The notes below the pieces were generated by a model. The model did no database searches. It had not been told where the DNA came from and worked only from the letters and a program-made list of their open reading frames with translations. From assembly GCF_023498005.1 (NCBI RefSeq), contig NZ_CP097289.1, positions 3,410,001 to 3,474,000 on the forward strand: DNA of 64,000 nt. The letters are read 5' to 3'. Positions 37,612 through 45,812 of this stretch are shown in pieces; positions within the stretch are counted from its first letter, which is position 1, and each line of letters starts with the position of its first letter. Made by a program: the position numbers and the translations under genes. Origin of the DNA: Streptomyces durmitorensis (GTDB taxonomy: Bacteria; Actinomycetota; Actinomycetes; Streptomycetales; Streptomycetaceae).

Positions 37612-38375
37612 TGACGACCGCCATGGTGAAGTCCGAAGGCGTCCACAAGTCCTTCGGCAACGTCGAGGTCCTCAAGGGCATCGACCTGGAGGTCAAGTCC
37701 GGCGAGGTCTTCTGCCTCATCGGCCCCTCAGGCTCCGGCAAGTCGACGTTCCTTCGCTGCATCAACCACCTCGAGAAGGTCAACGCCGGCCGCCTCTACG
37801 TCGACGGCGAACTGGTGGGCTACCGGCAGAAGGGGGACAAGCTGTACGAGCTCAAGGACAGCGAAGTCGCCCTGAAGCGCCGGGACATCGGCATGGTCTT
37901 CCAGCGCTTCAACCTCTTCCCGCACATGACGGCCCTCGAGAACGTCATGGAGGCGCCGGTCCAGGTCAAGGGCGAGACGAAGTCGGCGGCCAGGGCACGC
38001 GCCGGGCAGCTCCTGGAGCGGGTCGGCCTTGCCGACAAGGCCAAGAGCTACCCCTCGCAGCTCTCGGGCGGCCAGCAGCAGCGTGTGGCCATCGCCCGCG
38101 CGCTCGCGATGGAGCCGAAGCTGATGCTCTTCGACGAGCCGACGTCGGCGCTCGACCCGGAGCTGGTGGGTGACGTCCTTGACGTCATGCGCGATCTCGC
38201 CGAGTCCGGCATGACGATGATCGTCGTCACGCACGAGATGGGCTTCGCGCGCGAGGTCGGCGACAGCCTCGTCTTCATGGACGAGGGCGTGGTGGTCGAG
38301 TCCGGCCACCCGCGCGACGTCCTGACGAACCCGCAGCACGAGCGGACGCAGTCGTTCCTCTCGAAGGTGTTGTAA
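37611..38375 (+). CDS. Amino-acid ABC transporter ATP-binding protein (GlnQ-like)
   Basis: This 254-residue ATPase has Walker [15 protein letters not shown]-loop [11 protein letters not shown], signature [16 protein letters not shown], Walker [15 protein letters not shown] and H-loop VTHEMGFA. It energises import by the preceding permease and binding protein. The start overlaps the permease stop by one base. A strong hairpin terminator follows. Confidence 0.96.
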   Translation: MTTAMVKSEGVHKSFGNVEVLKGIDLEVKSGEVFCLIGPSGSGKSTFLRCINHLEKVNAGRLYVDGELVGYRQKGDKLYELKDSEVALKRRDIGMVFQRFNLFPHMTALENVMEAPVQVKGETKSAARARAGQLLERVGLADKAKSYPSQLSGGQQQRVAIARALAMEPKLMLFDEPTSALDPELVGDVLDVMRDLAESGMTMIVVTHEMGFAREVGDSLVFMDEGVVVESGHPRDVLTNPQHERTQSFLSKVL

Positions 38376-38413
38376 GGCTGTAGGGCGAAGGCGCCGCAAG
38401 GCGCATACGCACA

Positions 38414-38448
38414 AAGGGCGGTACGGATCCCAGATCCGTACCGCCCTT
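38414..38448. terminator. Strong terminator after amino-acid ABC operon
   Basis: A perfect 16-bp stem AAGGGCGGTACGGATC and its complement with a three-base loop lies between the convergent ABC operon and the methyltransferase gene. It is likely bidirectional. Confidence 0.93.
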
Positions 38449-38458
38449 CGCGTACGCG

Positions 38459-39220
38459 CTACTTGAGGCCGAGCACCATCGCGTCGGAGGGCGAGGACCA
38501 CACCGTCCGCGCCTCGCCGAAGCCCGCCTCGCGCAGCGTCCGCGCGTGCCACTCGGGCGAGGGGGTGTCGCCGTCCGCGTGCTCGCCGTAGATCTCGAAG
38601 CGCTTGGCCGTGGGCTCGGCGAGGACCGGGTCCTGGGCTGCGAGCTGCCACCAGTCCCTCCAGTCCACGGCGCCCGCGGCCTTGGCCTGCTCCATGCGGG
38701 CGTGCCGCTGGGCCCGGTCGGCGTCGTTCAGGCGGGGCGTCGCGGGGTCGGGCATGTGGTCGGCGTTCATGAAGACGCCGCCGTCCCGGACGAGGCCCGC
38801 GAGCTGGCCGTAGAGGGCGGTGAGGGGTTCGCTGTGCAACCAGTGCAGGGCGGTGGCGGTGAGGACGGCGTCGTACGCGTCGTACGGCAGCTGCGCCGTC
38901 CACCGGGGGTCCTTGAGGTCCGCGGTCACGAAGGTGACCCGGTCGTCCCCGGCGAAGGTGCCCTCGGCGATGGCCAGGAGCGCGGGGTCGAGGTCGACGC
39001 CCGTGCTGACCGCGTTCGGGAACCTCTTGAGCAGCCGGTCCGTAATACTCCCCGTACCGCACGCGAGGTCGAGCACGCGCGGCTCGGTGCCGACGACGGC
39101 TTCGACCATGTCGAGCATGACCCGGAACCGCTCCTCGCGGTCGGGCAGATACCACTCCTGCTGCCGGTCCCAGCTGTCCTGCCAGGCACGCCAGTCTGTT
39201 CCGGACGCCGTTTCCGTCAT
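38459..39220 (-). CDS. SAM-dependent class I methyltransferase
   Basis: This 253-residue methyltransferase has motif I VLDLACGTGSITDRLLKRF, an acidic GVDLDPALLAIA motif II and a Tyr/Asp-containing motif IV (AYDAVLTATALHWLHSE). The ATG at 39220 is chosen for its GGGAGG ribosome site and because it removes a non-conserved extension. The C-terminal half contains a cap-like segment around ARMEQAKAAGAVDWRDWW. The substrate is unknown; similar proteins are often annotated as trans-aconitate or small-molecule methyltransferases. Confidence 0.9.
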   Translation of the reverse strand: MTETASGTDWRAWQDSWDRQQEWYLPDREERFRVMLDMVEAVVGTEPRVLDLACGTGSITDRLLKRFPNAVSTGVDLDPALLAIAEGTFAGDDRVTFVTADLKDPRWTAQLPYDAYDAVLTATALHWLHSEPLTALYGQLAGLVRDGGVFMNADHMPDPATPRLNDADRAQRHARMEQAKAAGAVDWRDWWQLAAQDPVLAEPTAKRFEIYGEHADGDTPSPEWHARTLREAGFGEARTVWSSPSDAMVLGLK

Positions 39221-39324
39221 CGGAAGTCCTCCCGTACGTAATACGCTCTCGTAATACCCTCGAAGCACGCGTAACCGTTACTCACGCACGTGATGAAGAT
39301 AGCCCGCCCCGGTAAGGACTACAA

Positions 39325-39954
39325 GTGGAACTGGCCTATTACTCGGACTACGCCGTACGTCTGGTCAACAGCGAGGAGCCGGGTCGCAACAAGGACACGC
39401 TGACGTCGGTCGAGGCGATCCGCGAGCTGTTCGGAGGCAGCTCGCAGGCGGCACGCCGTGCCACGGACTCCGACGTCACCCGCTTCCGCTCCGTGCGGGC
39501 CAGGCTCAGGGCGGTCTTCGAGGCGGCGGACGGCGGCGACGAGACCCTCGCGGTCGACCTGCTGAACTCACTGCTCATGGAGTTCCCGGTCAGCCCGCAG
39601 ATCTCGGGCCACGACGACCGTGACGACGAGGGCAATCCGCTGTGGCACATGCACCTGGCGGACCACCCGTCGAACGCCACGTCCGGGTACGCGGCGATCG
39701 CCGCGATGGGCCTCGCCTTCCACCTCACCGAGCACGGCGTGGACCGCCTCGGCCTGTGCGAGGCAGCGCCCTGCCGCAACGCCTATCTCGACACGTCGAC
39801 AAACCGTTCCCGACGCTACTGCTCGGACCGCTGCGCGACCCGCGCCAATGTCGCCGCCTACCGCGCCCGCAAGCGCCTGGAGACGGACCGGTCGGCGAGC
39901 ACGGGGCGCGCTGCGGAAACCGCCCAGCGCACCATCGCGAACGGCGAGCGCTGA
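39325..39954 (+). CDS. CGNR zinc-finger protein (ABATE domain)
   Basis: This 209-residue protein has an N-terminal ABATE domain and a C-terminal CGNR zinc finger with the Cys pattern LCEAAPCRNAYLDTS ... YCSDRCATRANVAAYRARK. Such proteins are putative transcriptional regulators in actinobacteria, linked to sugar or stress control by context only. The GTG start has an AAGGA site. The last 97 bases overlap convergently with the end of sodX, an unusually long coding overlap. Confidence 0.9.
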   Translation: MELAYYSDYAVRLVNSEEPGRNKDTLTSVEAIRELFGGSSQAARRATDSDVTRFRSVRARLRAVFEAADGGDETLAVDLLNSLLMEFPVSPQISGHDDRDDEGNPLWHMHLADHPSNATSGYAAIAAMGLAFHLTEHGVDRLGLCEAAPCRNAYLDTSTNRSRRYCSDRCATRANVAAYRARKRLETDRSASTGRAAETAQRTIANGER

Positions 39955-40301
39955 CCGGACCTGAACTGGGGCGGGCGGTAGCGGAACCACACCTTCCCCA
40001 GGACGAGTTCCTCGGGCACCGTGCCGTAGTCCGTGCTGTCCCCTCCCGCGTACACGTTGTCCCCGCGCACCCACCAGCCGCCCTCGCGCCGCTCGGCGGC
40101 ACGCTTGACGACCAACAGGTCCTGCTGGAACGGGTGGCGGAGCACCACCACGTCACCCGCTCGGACCCGTGCGCCCCACTGCACCACCAGGCGGTCCCCG
40201 TGGTAGAGCGTGGGCACCATCGAAGGCCCCGTCACCTCGGCCGCACCCAACGGCAGGATGGCCCTTCTCCGTTCGCTCTCCTGCGACAGCTCCGGCATCA
40301 C
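39858..40301 (-). CDS. sodX: Nickel superoxide dismutase maturation protease SodX
   Basis: This 147-residue S26-type (signal-peptidase-like) protease has its catalytic Ser in VTGPSMVPTL (Ser27) and general-base Lys in LLVVKRAAERR (Lys66). SodX removes the N-terminal propeptide of SodN so that the new N-terminal His can bind nickel. It is divergent from sodN, separated by 141 bases, as in other Streptomyces. The start is GTG followed directly by ATG. The C-terminal 32 codons overlap the convergent CGNR gene. Confidence 0.95.
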   Translation of the reverse strand: MMPELSQESERRRAILPLGAAEVTGPSMVPTLYHGDRLVVQWGARVRAGDVVVLRHPFQQDLLVVKRAAERREGGWWVRGDNVYAGGDSTDYGTVPEELVLGKVWFRYRPPQFRSGQRSPFAMVRWAVSAARPVLADRSVSRRLRAR

Positions 40302-40442
40302 CGCACCTCCCCGGTCCTATCCTCCACGAGTCCCAGTCTCACCCTGGACTTTTGTCCTAAGCCCAAGGGGGCACTCGCGAAAACCCGTCTCTCACGGAGT
40401 AATGTCCCACCTGAGAAGACGATCACGAGGAAGGACCGCTGC

Positions 40443-40838
40443 ATGCTTTCCCGCCTGTTTGCCCCCAAGGTAAAGGTCAGCGCCCACTGCGACCTCCCCT
40501 GCGGCGTGTACGACCCGGCCCAGGCCCGCATCGAGGCGGAGTCGGTCAAGGCCGTCCAGGAGAAGATGGCCGCCAACGACGACGCGCAGTTCCAGACGCG
40601 CGCCATCGGCATCAAGGAGCAGCGCGCGGAGCTCGCGAAGCACCACGTGTCGGTGCTCTGGAGCGACTACTTCAAGCCCCCGCACTTCGAGAAGTACCCG
40701 GAGCTGCACCAGCTGGTCAACGACACCCTCAAGGCCCTCTCGGCCGCCAAGGGCTCGTCGGACCCGGCCACGGGCCAGAAGGCGCTGGACTACATCGCCC
40801 AGATCGACAAGATCTTCTGGGAGACCAAGAAGGCCTGA
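40443..40838 (+). CDS. sodN: Nickel-containing superoxide dismutase
   Basis: This 131-residue precursor of the cytoplasmic Ni-SOD has a 14-residue propeptide (MLSRLFAPKVKVSA) followed by the nickel hook starting HCDLPCGVYDPAQ. The ligands are His1, Cys2 and Cys6 of the mature protein. The rest is the four-helix-bundle subunit of the hexamer (KEQRAELAKHHVSVLWSDYF). In S. coelicolor, nickel lowers sodF and raises sodN through Nur and an sRNA from the sodF 3' end; sodF is not in this window. A strong terminator follows. Confidence 0.98.
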   Translation: MLSRLFAPKVKVSAHCDLPCGVYDPAQARIEAESVKAVQEKMAANDDAQFQTRAIGIKEQRAELAKHHVSVLWSDYFKPPHFEKYPELHQLVNDTLKALSAAKGSSDPATGQKALDYIAQIDKIFWETKKA

Positions 40839-40869
40839 CCCCACAAGGTCACCAGGCCACCTGGTCACA

Positions 40870-40908
40870 CGAAAGCACCCGGCATCCGCGCGGAGCCGGG
40901 TGCTTTCG
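40870..40908. terminator. Terminator after sodN
   Basis: A 14-bp stem CGAAAGCACCCGGC pairing with GCCGGGTGCTTTCG and an 11-base loop lies between convergent sodN and the small gene at 40923. Confidence 0.92.
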
Positions 40909-40922
40909 GCGTTCTGCGGCGG

Positions 40923-41216
40923 TCAGCCCTGAAGCGCGGACAGGCCCTTCTGCAGGTCCTCCGCGTTCATCACCGGGTAGATCTCGATCTCCGCACCGAG
41001 CTCCAGGAAGAACGGCTCGGCGATGGACGGCATCTGCGAGCTGTCCTGCATGTCGAAGACGAAGGTGGCGGCCCGCCCGCCGTCGCTGGGCCCGAAGTAC
41101 GCGGCCTCCGGCTTGATCTGCTCCGACACCGCCTGCATCAGCTTCGGCAGCGTGCCGTTCTTGATCGCCTCGTTCGAGATCTGTGTGTCCAGACGCGCTC
41201 TCAACATGACCCTCAT
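40923..41216 (-). CDS. Small conserved hypothetical protein (DUF3303/ABM-like)
   Basis: This 97-residue protein has a ferredoxin-like alpha/beta pattern: strand VMLRARLD, helix AIKNGTLPKLMQAVSEQIK, strands AAYFGPSDGGRAATFVFDM and AEIEIYPVM. Small dimeric proteins of this kind sometimes act as monooxygenases or chaperone-like factors. ATG 41216 follows AAGGAGG at 10 bases; a GTG three codons upstream is in frame. No function is assigned. Confidence 0.8.
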   Translation of the reverse strand: MRVMLRARLDTQISNEAIKNGTLPKLMQAVSEQIKPEAAYFGPSDGGRAATFVFDMQDSSQMPSIAEPFFLELGAEIEIYPVMNAEDLQKGLSALQG

Positions 41217-41287
41217 GGCACTCACTCCTCCTTCCAAGGGTCCCGCTCCCCACCCGGATCCGCATCCGCTGCCCGGACGAGAAGGCT

Positions 41288-41953
41288 TCAGGCCCGGTCG
41301 TGCAGCGCGAGATTCACGGCGAAGCCGAGGAACGCCACCCCGCTGAGCTGCTCCAGACGGCGCCGGAACGACGGGCGGCGGATGCGGTCGCCCAGCGCGG
41401 ATGCCGCGTGGGTGACGATCCAGTACCAGAGCGCGAGTTCGACCAGGTCGATCGCCGTGAGCAGCAGAGTCGTACGGAACACGGGGGCGCCCGCCGGGAT
41501 GAACTGCGGGATCAGGCTCATGTAGAAGAGCCCGGCCTTGGGGTTCAGGAGGTTCGTGGCAAGGCCCGCGCGGAAGGCCGCCCAGCGGTCCCGTGCCGAG
41601 GGGGGCACGGCCTCCCCCGCAGGCTCCCCCGACTCCGCCGCCCCTTCCCGCGCCTGCCTCCGCACTCCCCCGCGCGCCCGCCACAGCGCCGTGCAGCCCA
41701 GCCACGCCAGGTAGGCGGCGCCCGCGATGCGCAGGGCGTCGTACGCGAGACGGGAGGCCGTGAGCAGGGCCGTCAGGCCGATCGCGGTCGCCACGCCCCA
41801 GGCCAGGCAGCCGGTGAGGATGCCGAGCGCGGCGGCGAAGCCGCCGTCCCTGCCGTGGGCCACGGAGGTGCGCAGGACCAGGAGCGTGTCGAGGCCCGGC
41901 GTGATGTTGATGATCGCGGCGACGCCCGCGAACGCGAGTGCGGCGGTGAGCAT
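41288..41953 (-). CDS. LysE/RhtB family amino-acid exporter
   Basis: This 221-residue integral membrane protein has six hydrophobic segments and the LysE family opening ITPGLDTLLVLRTSVAHGR, followed by GILTGCLAWGVATAIGL. The family exports basic or neutral amino acids and small metabolites. The central loop (about residues 85-125) is rich in Arg, Gly and Glu. Monocistronic, divergent from the ribosomal protection gene. Confidence 0.92.
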   Translation of the reverse strand: MLTAALAFAGVAAIINITPGLDTLLVLRTSVAHGRDGGFAAALGILTGCLAWGVATAIGLTALLTASRLAYDALRIAGAAYLAWLGCTALWRARGGVRRQAREGAAESGEPAGEAVPPSARDRWAAFRAGLATNLLNPKAGLFYMSLIPQFIPAGAPVFRTTLLLTAIDLVELALWYWIVTHAASALGDRIRRPSFRRRLEQLSGVAFLGFAVNLALHDRA

Positions 41954-42063
41954 GACGGGAGGCTAGCCGCCGGCCGCGCCGTCGCGCCGCCCCATAAATC
42001 GGTTGCCGCCCCGCACCGCCCCTGCTGCACTTGCCGTACGCCCCGACCCGTCAAGGAGACGCA

Positions 42064-42183
42064 ATGCGCCGTTTGTTCATGTCCAGCCAGAAGGGAATCG
42101 CCATCGACCCAGAGGACATGACACTCCGTGCATACGTCGAGCACGTCCACCACCCTGAACTTGGGGATCCTGGCGCATGTTGA
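42064..42183 (+). CDS. Candidate 39-residue leader ORF overlapping ribosomal protection gene
   Basis: An ATG-initiated ORF of 39 codons (MRRLFMSSQKGIAIDPEDM at its start) has an excellent AAGGAG site five bases upstream and runs 56 bases into the downstream resistance-type gene in a different frame. The downstream GTG has only a distant GAGGA. The arrangement suggests a translated leader that couples or attenuates translation of the GTPase. No homologue is recognised, so translation is inferred from the ribosome site alone. Confidence 0.5.
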   Translation: MRRLFMSSQKGIAIDPEDMTLRAYVEHVHHPELGDPGAC

Positions 42184-44155
42184 CGCCGGGAAGACCAGCC
42201 TGACCGAGCGGCTGCTGCACGCCGCCGGTGTCATCGACGAGATCGGTCGCGTCGATGCGGGCAGCACCCAGACCGATTCACTGGCTCTGGAGCGGCAGCG
42301 CGGCATCACGATCAAGTCGGCCGTCGTCTCCTTCGCCGTCGACGACGTCACCGTCAATCTCATCGACACCCCTGGCCACCCGGACTTCATCGCCGAGGTG
42401 GAGCGGGTCCTGAGCGTGCTCGACGGTGCCGTGCTCGTCGTCTCCGCCGTCGAAGGCGTCCAGGCGCAGACCCGCGTCCTCATGCGGACGCTGCGGCGGC
42501 TGCGCATCCCCACGCTCGTCTTCGTGAACAAGATCGACCGGCGCGGAGCGCGCGAGGAGGATCTGCTGCGCAGCATCGCGGAGCGGCTCGTCCCGGACAT
42601 CGTGCCCATGGGTACGGTCCGCGGTCTCGGCGGCCGTGACGCCTCGTACGTTCCCTTCGACGCGGGCGACCCCGCCTTCACCGGTCGCCTCGTCGACGTG
42701 CTCGCCGCGCACGACGACGCCCTGCTCTCCGCGTACGTCGACGACGAGGCGGGGCTCACCTACCGGCGGCTGCGCGCCGAACTCGCCGCGCAGACCGAGC
42801 GTGCCCTTGTGCACCCGGTGTTCTTCGGCTCGGCCGCCACCGGCGCGGGCGTCGGCGAACTCATCGCGGGCATCCGGGAGTTGCTGCCCTCCGAGGACGG
42901 CGGCCCGCGCGCCGACGAGCCCGTGTCCGGCACCGTCTTCAAGGTCGAGCGCGGTGACGCCGGGGAGAAGGTCGCGTACGTGCGGATGTTCGCGGGGACG
43001 GTGCGCACGCGCGACCGGCTGCCGTTCGGCGGCGGGCGCGAGGGCAAGGTCACCGCGGTCAGCGTCTTCGACCGCGGGTCCGCGGACCCGCGCGAGGGTG
43101 TCTCCGCGGGGCAGATCGGGAAGTTGTGGGGGCTCGGCGACATCCGTATCGGCGATGTCGTCGGCGTACCGCGTGCCGACGACAGGACGCGCGGAGCCGG
43201 GCAGCACCACTTCTCGCCGCCCACCCTGGAGACCGTCGTCGTCCCCGCCCGCCCCGGCGACAGGGGCGCCCTGCATCTCGCGCTCGCCCAGCTCGCCGAG
43301 CAGGACCCGCTGATCAACCTCCGGCAGGACGATCTGCGCCAGGAGGTGTACGTGTCGCTGTACGGCGAGGTCCAGAAGGAAGTCATCGAGGCGACCCTCC
43401 TCGACGAGTACGGAATCGACGTCACGTTCCGCGAGACCACGACCATCTGCGTGGAGCGCGTGACCGGAAGCGGGTCCGCGTACGAGGTCATCGACACGGA
43501 CTCCAACCCGTTCCTGGCCACGGTCGGACTGCGCGTCGATCCCGGTCCGCCGGATTCCGGCGTGGAGTTCCGCCTGGAGATCGAGCTCGGTTCGATGCCG
43601 TACGCGTTCTTCCGCGCCGTCGAGGAGACCGTCCGCGAGACGCTGCTCCAGGGGGTCCACGGATGGCAGGTCGACGACTGCGTCGTCACCATGACGCACT
43701 CCGGCTACTGGCCCCGCCAGAGCCACGCGCACGGCACCTTCGACAAGAGCATGTCGAGCACGGCCGGGGACTTCCGGCAGCTGACCCCGCTGGTCCTGCT
43801 GAGCGCGCTGCGGCGGGCCGGCACCGCGGTGCACGAGCCGCTGCACCGCTTCCGGCTCAGCGTCCCGGACGACGTGTTCGGGCAGCTCCTGCCCGCGCTC
43901 TCCCGGCTGCGTGCGGTCCCGCACACCCAGACGGCGCGCGGAGCCTCGTACGTGGTCGAGGGGGAGATCCCCGCCGCCCGCGTGCACGAGCTCGAGCAGC
44001 TGCTGCCCTCGCTGACGCGTGGCGAGGGCGAGCTGGAGTCCGCCTTCGAGCGGTACCAGCCGGTCCGGGGCGAGGCCCCGGACCGGCCGCGCACCGACCG
44101 CAATCCGCTCTGCCGCAAGGAGTATCTGCGGGAGGTGGCCGGTGTCCGGCGCTGA
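42128..44155 (+). CDS. otrA: Tetracycline-type ribosomal protection GTPase (Otr(A)/Tet(M) family)
   Basis: This 675-residue EF-G-like translational GTPase has G1 AHVDAGKTSL, RGITI, G3 DTPGH and G4 NKID motifs at the N-terminus, then EF-G domains II-V. The length and spacing match Otr(A)/Tet(M) ribosomal protection proteins rather than EF-G (about 700). These proteins eject tetracycline from the ribosome. Chromosomal homologues are common in Streptomyces that do not make tetracyclines, so resistance is an inference and the gene could serve another translational rescue role. The GTG at 42128 is taken because it gives the normal TLNLGILAHVD N-terminus. A tandem repeat follows the stop. Confidence 0.88.
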   Translation: MHTSSTSTTLNLGILAHVDAGKTSLTERLLHAAGVIDEIGRVDAGSTQTDSLALERQRGITIKSAVVSFAVDDVTVNLIDTPGHPDFIAEVERVLSVLDGAVLVVSAVEGVQAQTRVLMRTLRRLRIPTLVFVNKIDRRGAREEDLLRSIAERLVPDIVPMGTVRGLGGRDASYVPFDAGDPAFTGRLVDVLAAHDDALLSAYVDDEAGLTYRRLRAELAAQTERALVHPVFFGSAATGAGVGELIAGIRELLPSEDGGPRADEPVSGTVFKVERGDAGEKVAYVRMFAGTVRTRDRLPFGGGREGKVTAVSVFDRGSADPREGVSAGQIGKLWGLGDIRIGDVVGVPRADDRTRGAGQHHFSPPTLETVVVPARPGDRGALHLALAQLAEQDPLINLRQDDLRQEVYVSLYGEVQKEVIEATLLDEYGIDVTFRETTTICVERVTGSGSAYEVIDTDSNPFLATVGLRVDPGPPDSGVEFRLEIELGSMPYAFFRAVEETVRETLLQGVHGWQVDDCVVTMTHSGYWPRQSHAHGTFDKSMSSTAGDFRQLTPLVLLSALRRAGTAVHEPLHRFRLSVPDDVFGQLLPALSRLRAVPHTQTARGASYVVEGEIPAARVHELEQLLPSLTRGEGELESAFERYQPVRGEAPDRPRTDRNPLCRKEYLREVAGVRR

Positions 44156-44187
44156 GTCCGTGTCCGGTGTCGGGACTGTGTCCCGTG

Positions 44188-44247
44188 CCGGGTTCGGTGT
44201 CGGGACCGGGTTCGGTGTCGGGACCGGGTTCGGTGTCGGGACCGGGT
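44188..44247. repeat. 18-bp tandem repeat downstream of otrA-like gene
   Basis: Three exact tandem units CCGGGTTCGGTGTCGGGA at 44188, 44206 and 44224 have degenerate units on both sides. The array fills the space between convergent genes and may expand by slippage. Confidence 0.88.
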
Positions 44248-45164
44248 CAGGCGCGGAAGCGAGGGAGGCCGAGTCCCCGTACGCGGGCGGGGTCGACGAG
44301 GAGGTTGAGTTCCACGATCCTGCCGTTCGTGATCGTGAACTCCATGACCGAGACGACCTCGCCCCGCGGCACCCCGACCACGCCGACACGGCCGTTGACG
44401 AAGGCCAGCTCGGTGGTCGGCGCCGCCTTCGAGAACATCGCGGCCTGCCCGGCCACCACGGTCGCGCCCCGCACCAATTTCGAGAGCCCGGAGGCGAGTT
44501 CGCCGGTGTCGGCCCGCAACACCACGTCCGGGTCGAGCAGTTCGAGCAGCGCGTCGAAGTCACCGCCCCGCGCGGCGGCGAGGAAGGCGCCGACGACCTC
44601 GCGCTGCCGCGCGGGGTCGTTGTCGGGCCTGGGCGCCGAACCCTGCACCCGGCGACGGGCCCGGCTCGCGAGCTGCCGCGTCGCGGCCGGGGTGCGCTCC
44701 ACGATGGGGGCGACCTCGTCGAAGGGCACGGCGAACATGTCGTGCAGCACGAAGGCGAGACGCTCGGCGGGCGCGAGCGTCTCAAGGACGACGAGCAGCG
44801 CGAGGCCGACCGAGTCGGCGAGCAGCACCTCCTGCTCGGGGTCGACCACATCCCCCCAGCTCACCACGGGGTCGGGCACATGCGTGTCCATCGAGAGCGA
44901 CAGGGAGTCCTCGCGCCGCGACTGCCGCGTACGCAGCATGTCGAGGCAGATCCGGCCGACGACGGTCGTCAGCCAGCCGCCCAGGTTCGCCACCTGACCG
45001 GTGTCGGCGCGGCTGAGCCGGATCCAGGACTCCTGGACCGCGTCCTCGGACTCGCTGAGCGAACCGAGCATGCGATAGGCGACCGCCTTCAGATGCGGCC
45101 TGTGCTCCTCGAAGCGGGCCGCCAGCGCCTCGCCCTGGTCCGCCGCTGCTTCGTTATGGTCCAT
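44247..45164 (-). CDS. ECF sigma factor with SnoaL-like C-terminal domain (SigJ/ECF41 type)
   Basis: This 305-residue sigma factor has sigma region 2 (residues about 15-85: LKAVAYRMLGSLSESEDAVQE; LGGWLTTVVGRICLDMLR), region 4 (about 125-180: LAPAERLAFVLHDMFAVPFDEVAP, RTPAATRQLASRARRRV) and a C-terminal NTF2/SnoaL-like extension of about 110 residues. In ECF41-type factors this tail regulates activity in place of an anti-sigma factor. The usual carboxymuconolactone-decarboxylase-type partner is absent; a divergent flavin/F420-binding oxidase-like gene lies next to it instead. Confidence 0.92.
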   Translation of the reverse strand: MDHNEAAADQGEALAARFEEHRPHLKAVAYRMLGSLSESEDAVQESWIRLSRADTGQVANLGGWLTTVVGRICLDMLRTRQSRREDSLSLSMDTHVPDPVVSWGDVVDPEQEVLLADSVGLALLVVLETLAPAERLAFVLHDMFAVPFDEVAPIVERTPAATRQLASRARRRVQGSAPRPDNDPARQREVVGAFLAAARGGDFDALLELLDPDVVLRADTGELASGLSKLVRGATVVAGQAAMFSKAAPTTELAFVNGRVGVVGVPRGEVVSVMEFTITNGRIVELNLLVDPARVRGLGLPRFRA

Positions 45165-45294
45165 CTGTCACATTCCCCCGTCGCGATCCGTCATGGAAGT
45201 GACCACCGTTCCCGGGCACTTGGAGGAGAACAGTAATGAACGCGTACGCCATACCGGCCGCCCGCATCTCGCGCCGGCCGTCGGGACAGGGCGC

Positions 45295-45762
45295 ATGAGC
45301 ACGGAGACGACAGCACCCCGCGCGCCCGAGCAGCGCAAGCAGGACGCCCTGCACCGCCTCGACCACGACGTCGACGCGTGGGTGGCGACGGCGGACGCGG
45401 AGAGCGGGACCCCGTATCTCATCCCGCTGTCCTTCCTCTGGGACGGCGAGAGCCTCCTTGTGGCCACTCCGGAAGCCAGCGTCACCGGCCGCAACCTCCG
45501 GGCGACCGGCAAGGCACGGGTCGGCATCGGGCCGACCCGCGACCTCGTCCTCGTCGAAGGGGCCGTACGCGCCCTCGACGGGGCCGAGTTGACCGCCGAG
45601 CTCCGTGACGCCTTCGCCACGAAGACGGGCTTCGACCCGAGCAGGCTCAAGACCGCCTACACCTACTTCCGCATCACCCCGCAGCGCGTCCAGGCCTGGC
45701 GCGAGGCCGACGAGCTGGAGGGCCGGGAGCTGATGCTGGGCGGGCGGTGGACAGTGAGGTGA
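45295..45762 (+). CDS. Pyridoxamine 5'-phosphate oxidase/FMN- or F420-binding split-barrel protein
   Basis: This 155-residue protein has a split-barrel flavin-binding pattern (DAWVATADAESGTPYLIPLSF; LLVATPEASVTGRNLRATGKARV). The fold binds FMN, F420 or heme; the type cannot be fixed from sequence. ATG 45295 gives the conserved STETTAPR start; an upstream in-frame extension to 45193 is rejected. The gene is divergent from the ECF sigma factor and could be its target. A short GAGGCGAGGT tandem repeat follows the stop. Confidence 0.85.
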   Translation: MSTETTAPRAPEQRKQDALHRLDHDVDAWVATADAESGTPYLIPLSFLWDGESLLVATPEASVTGRNLRATGKARVGIGPTRDLVLVEGAVRALDGAELTAELRDAFATKTGFDPSRLKTAYTYFRITPQRVQAWREADELEGRELMLGGRWTVR

Positions 45763-45812
45763 GGCGAGGTGAGGCGAGGTGAGGTGAGCCGGGCGGGGGC
45801 GTGGCCCGGGGC

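Noticed and set aside
42128..44155. Ribosomal protection gene as recently acquired resistance element
   Set aside because: No mobile element or composition shift is seen around it; codon use matches neighbours, so it looks like a long-resident chromosomal gene.
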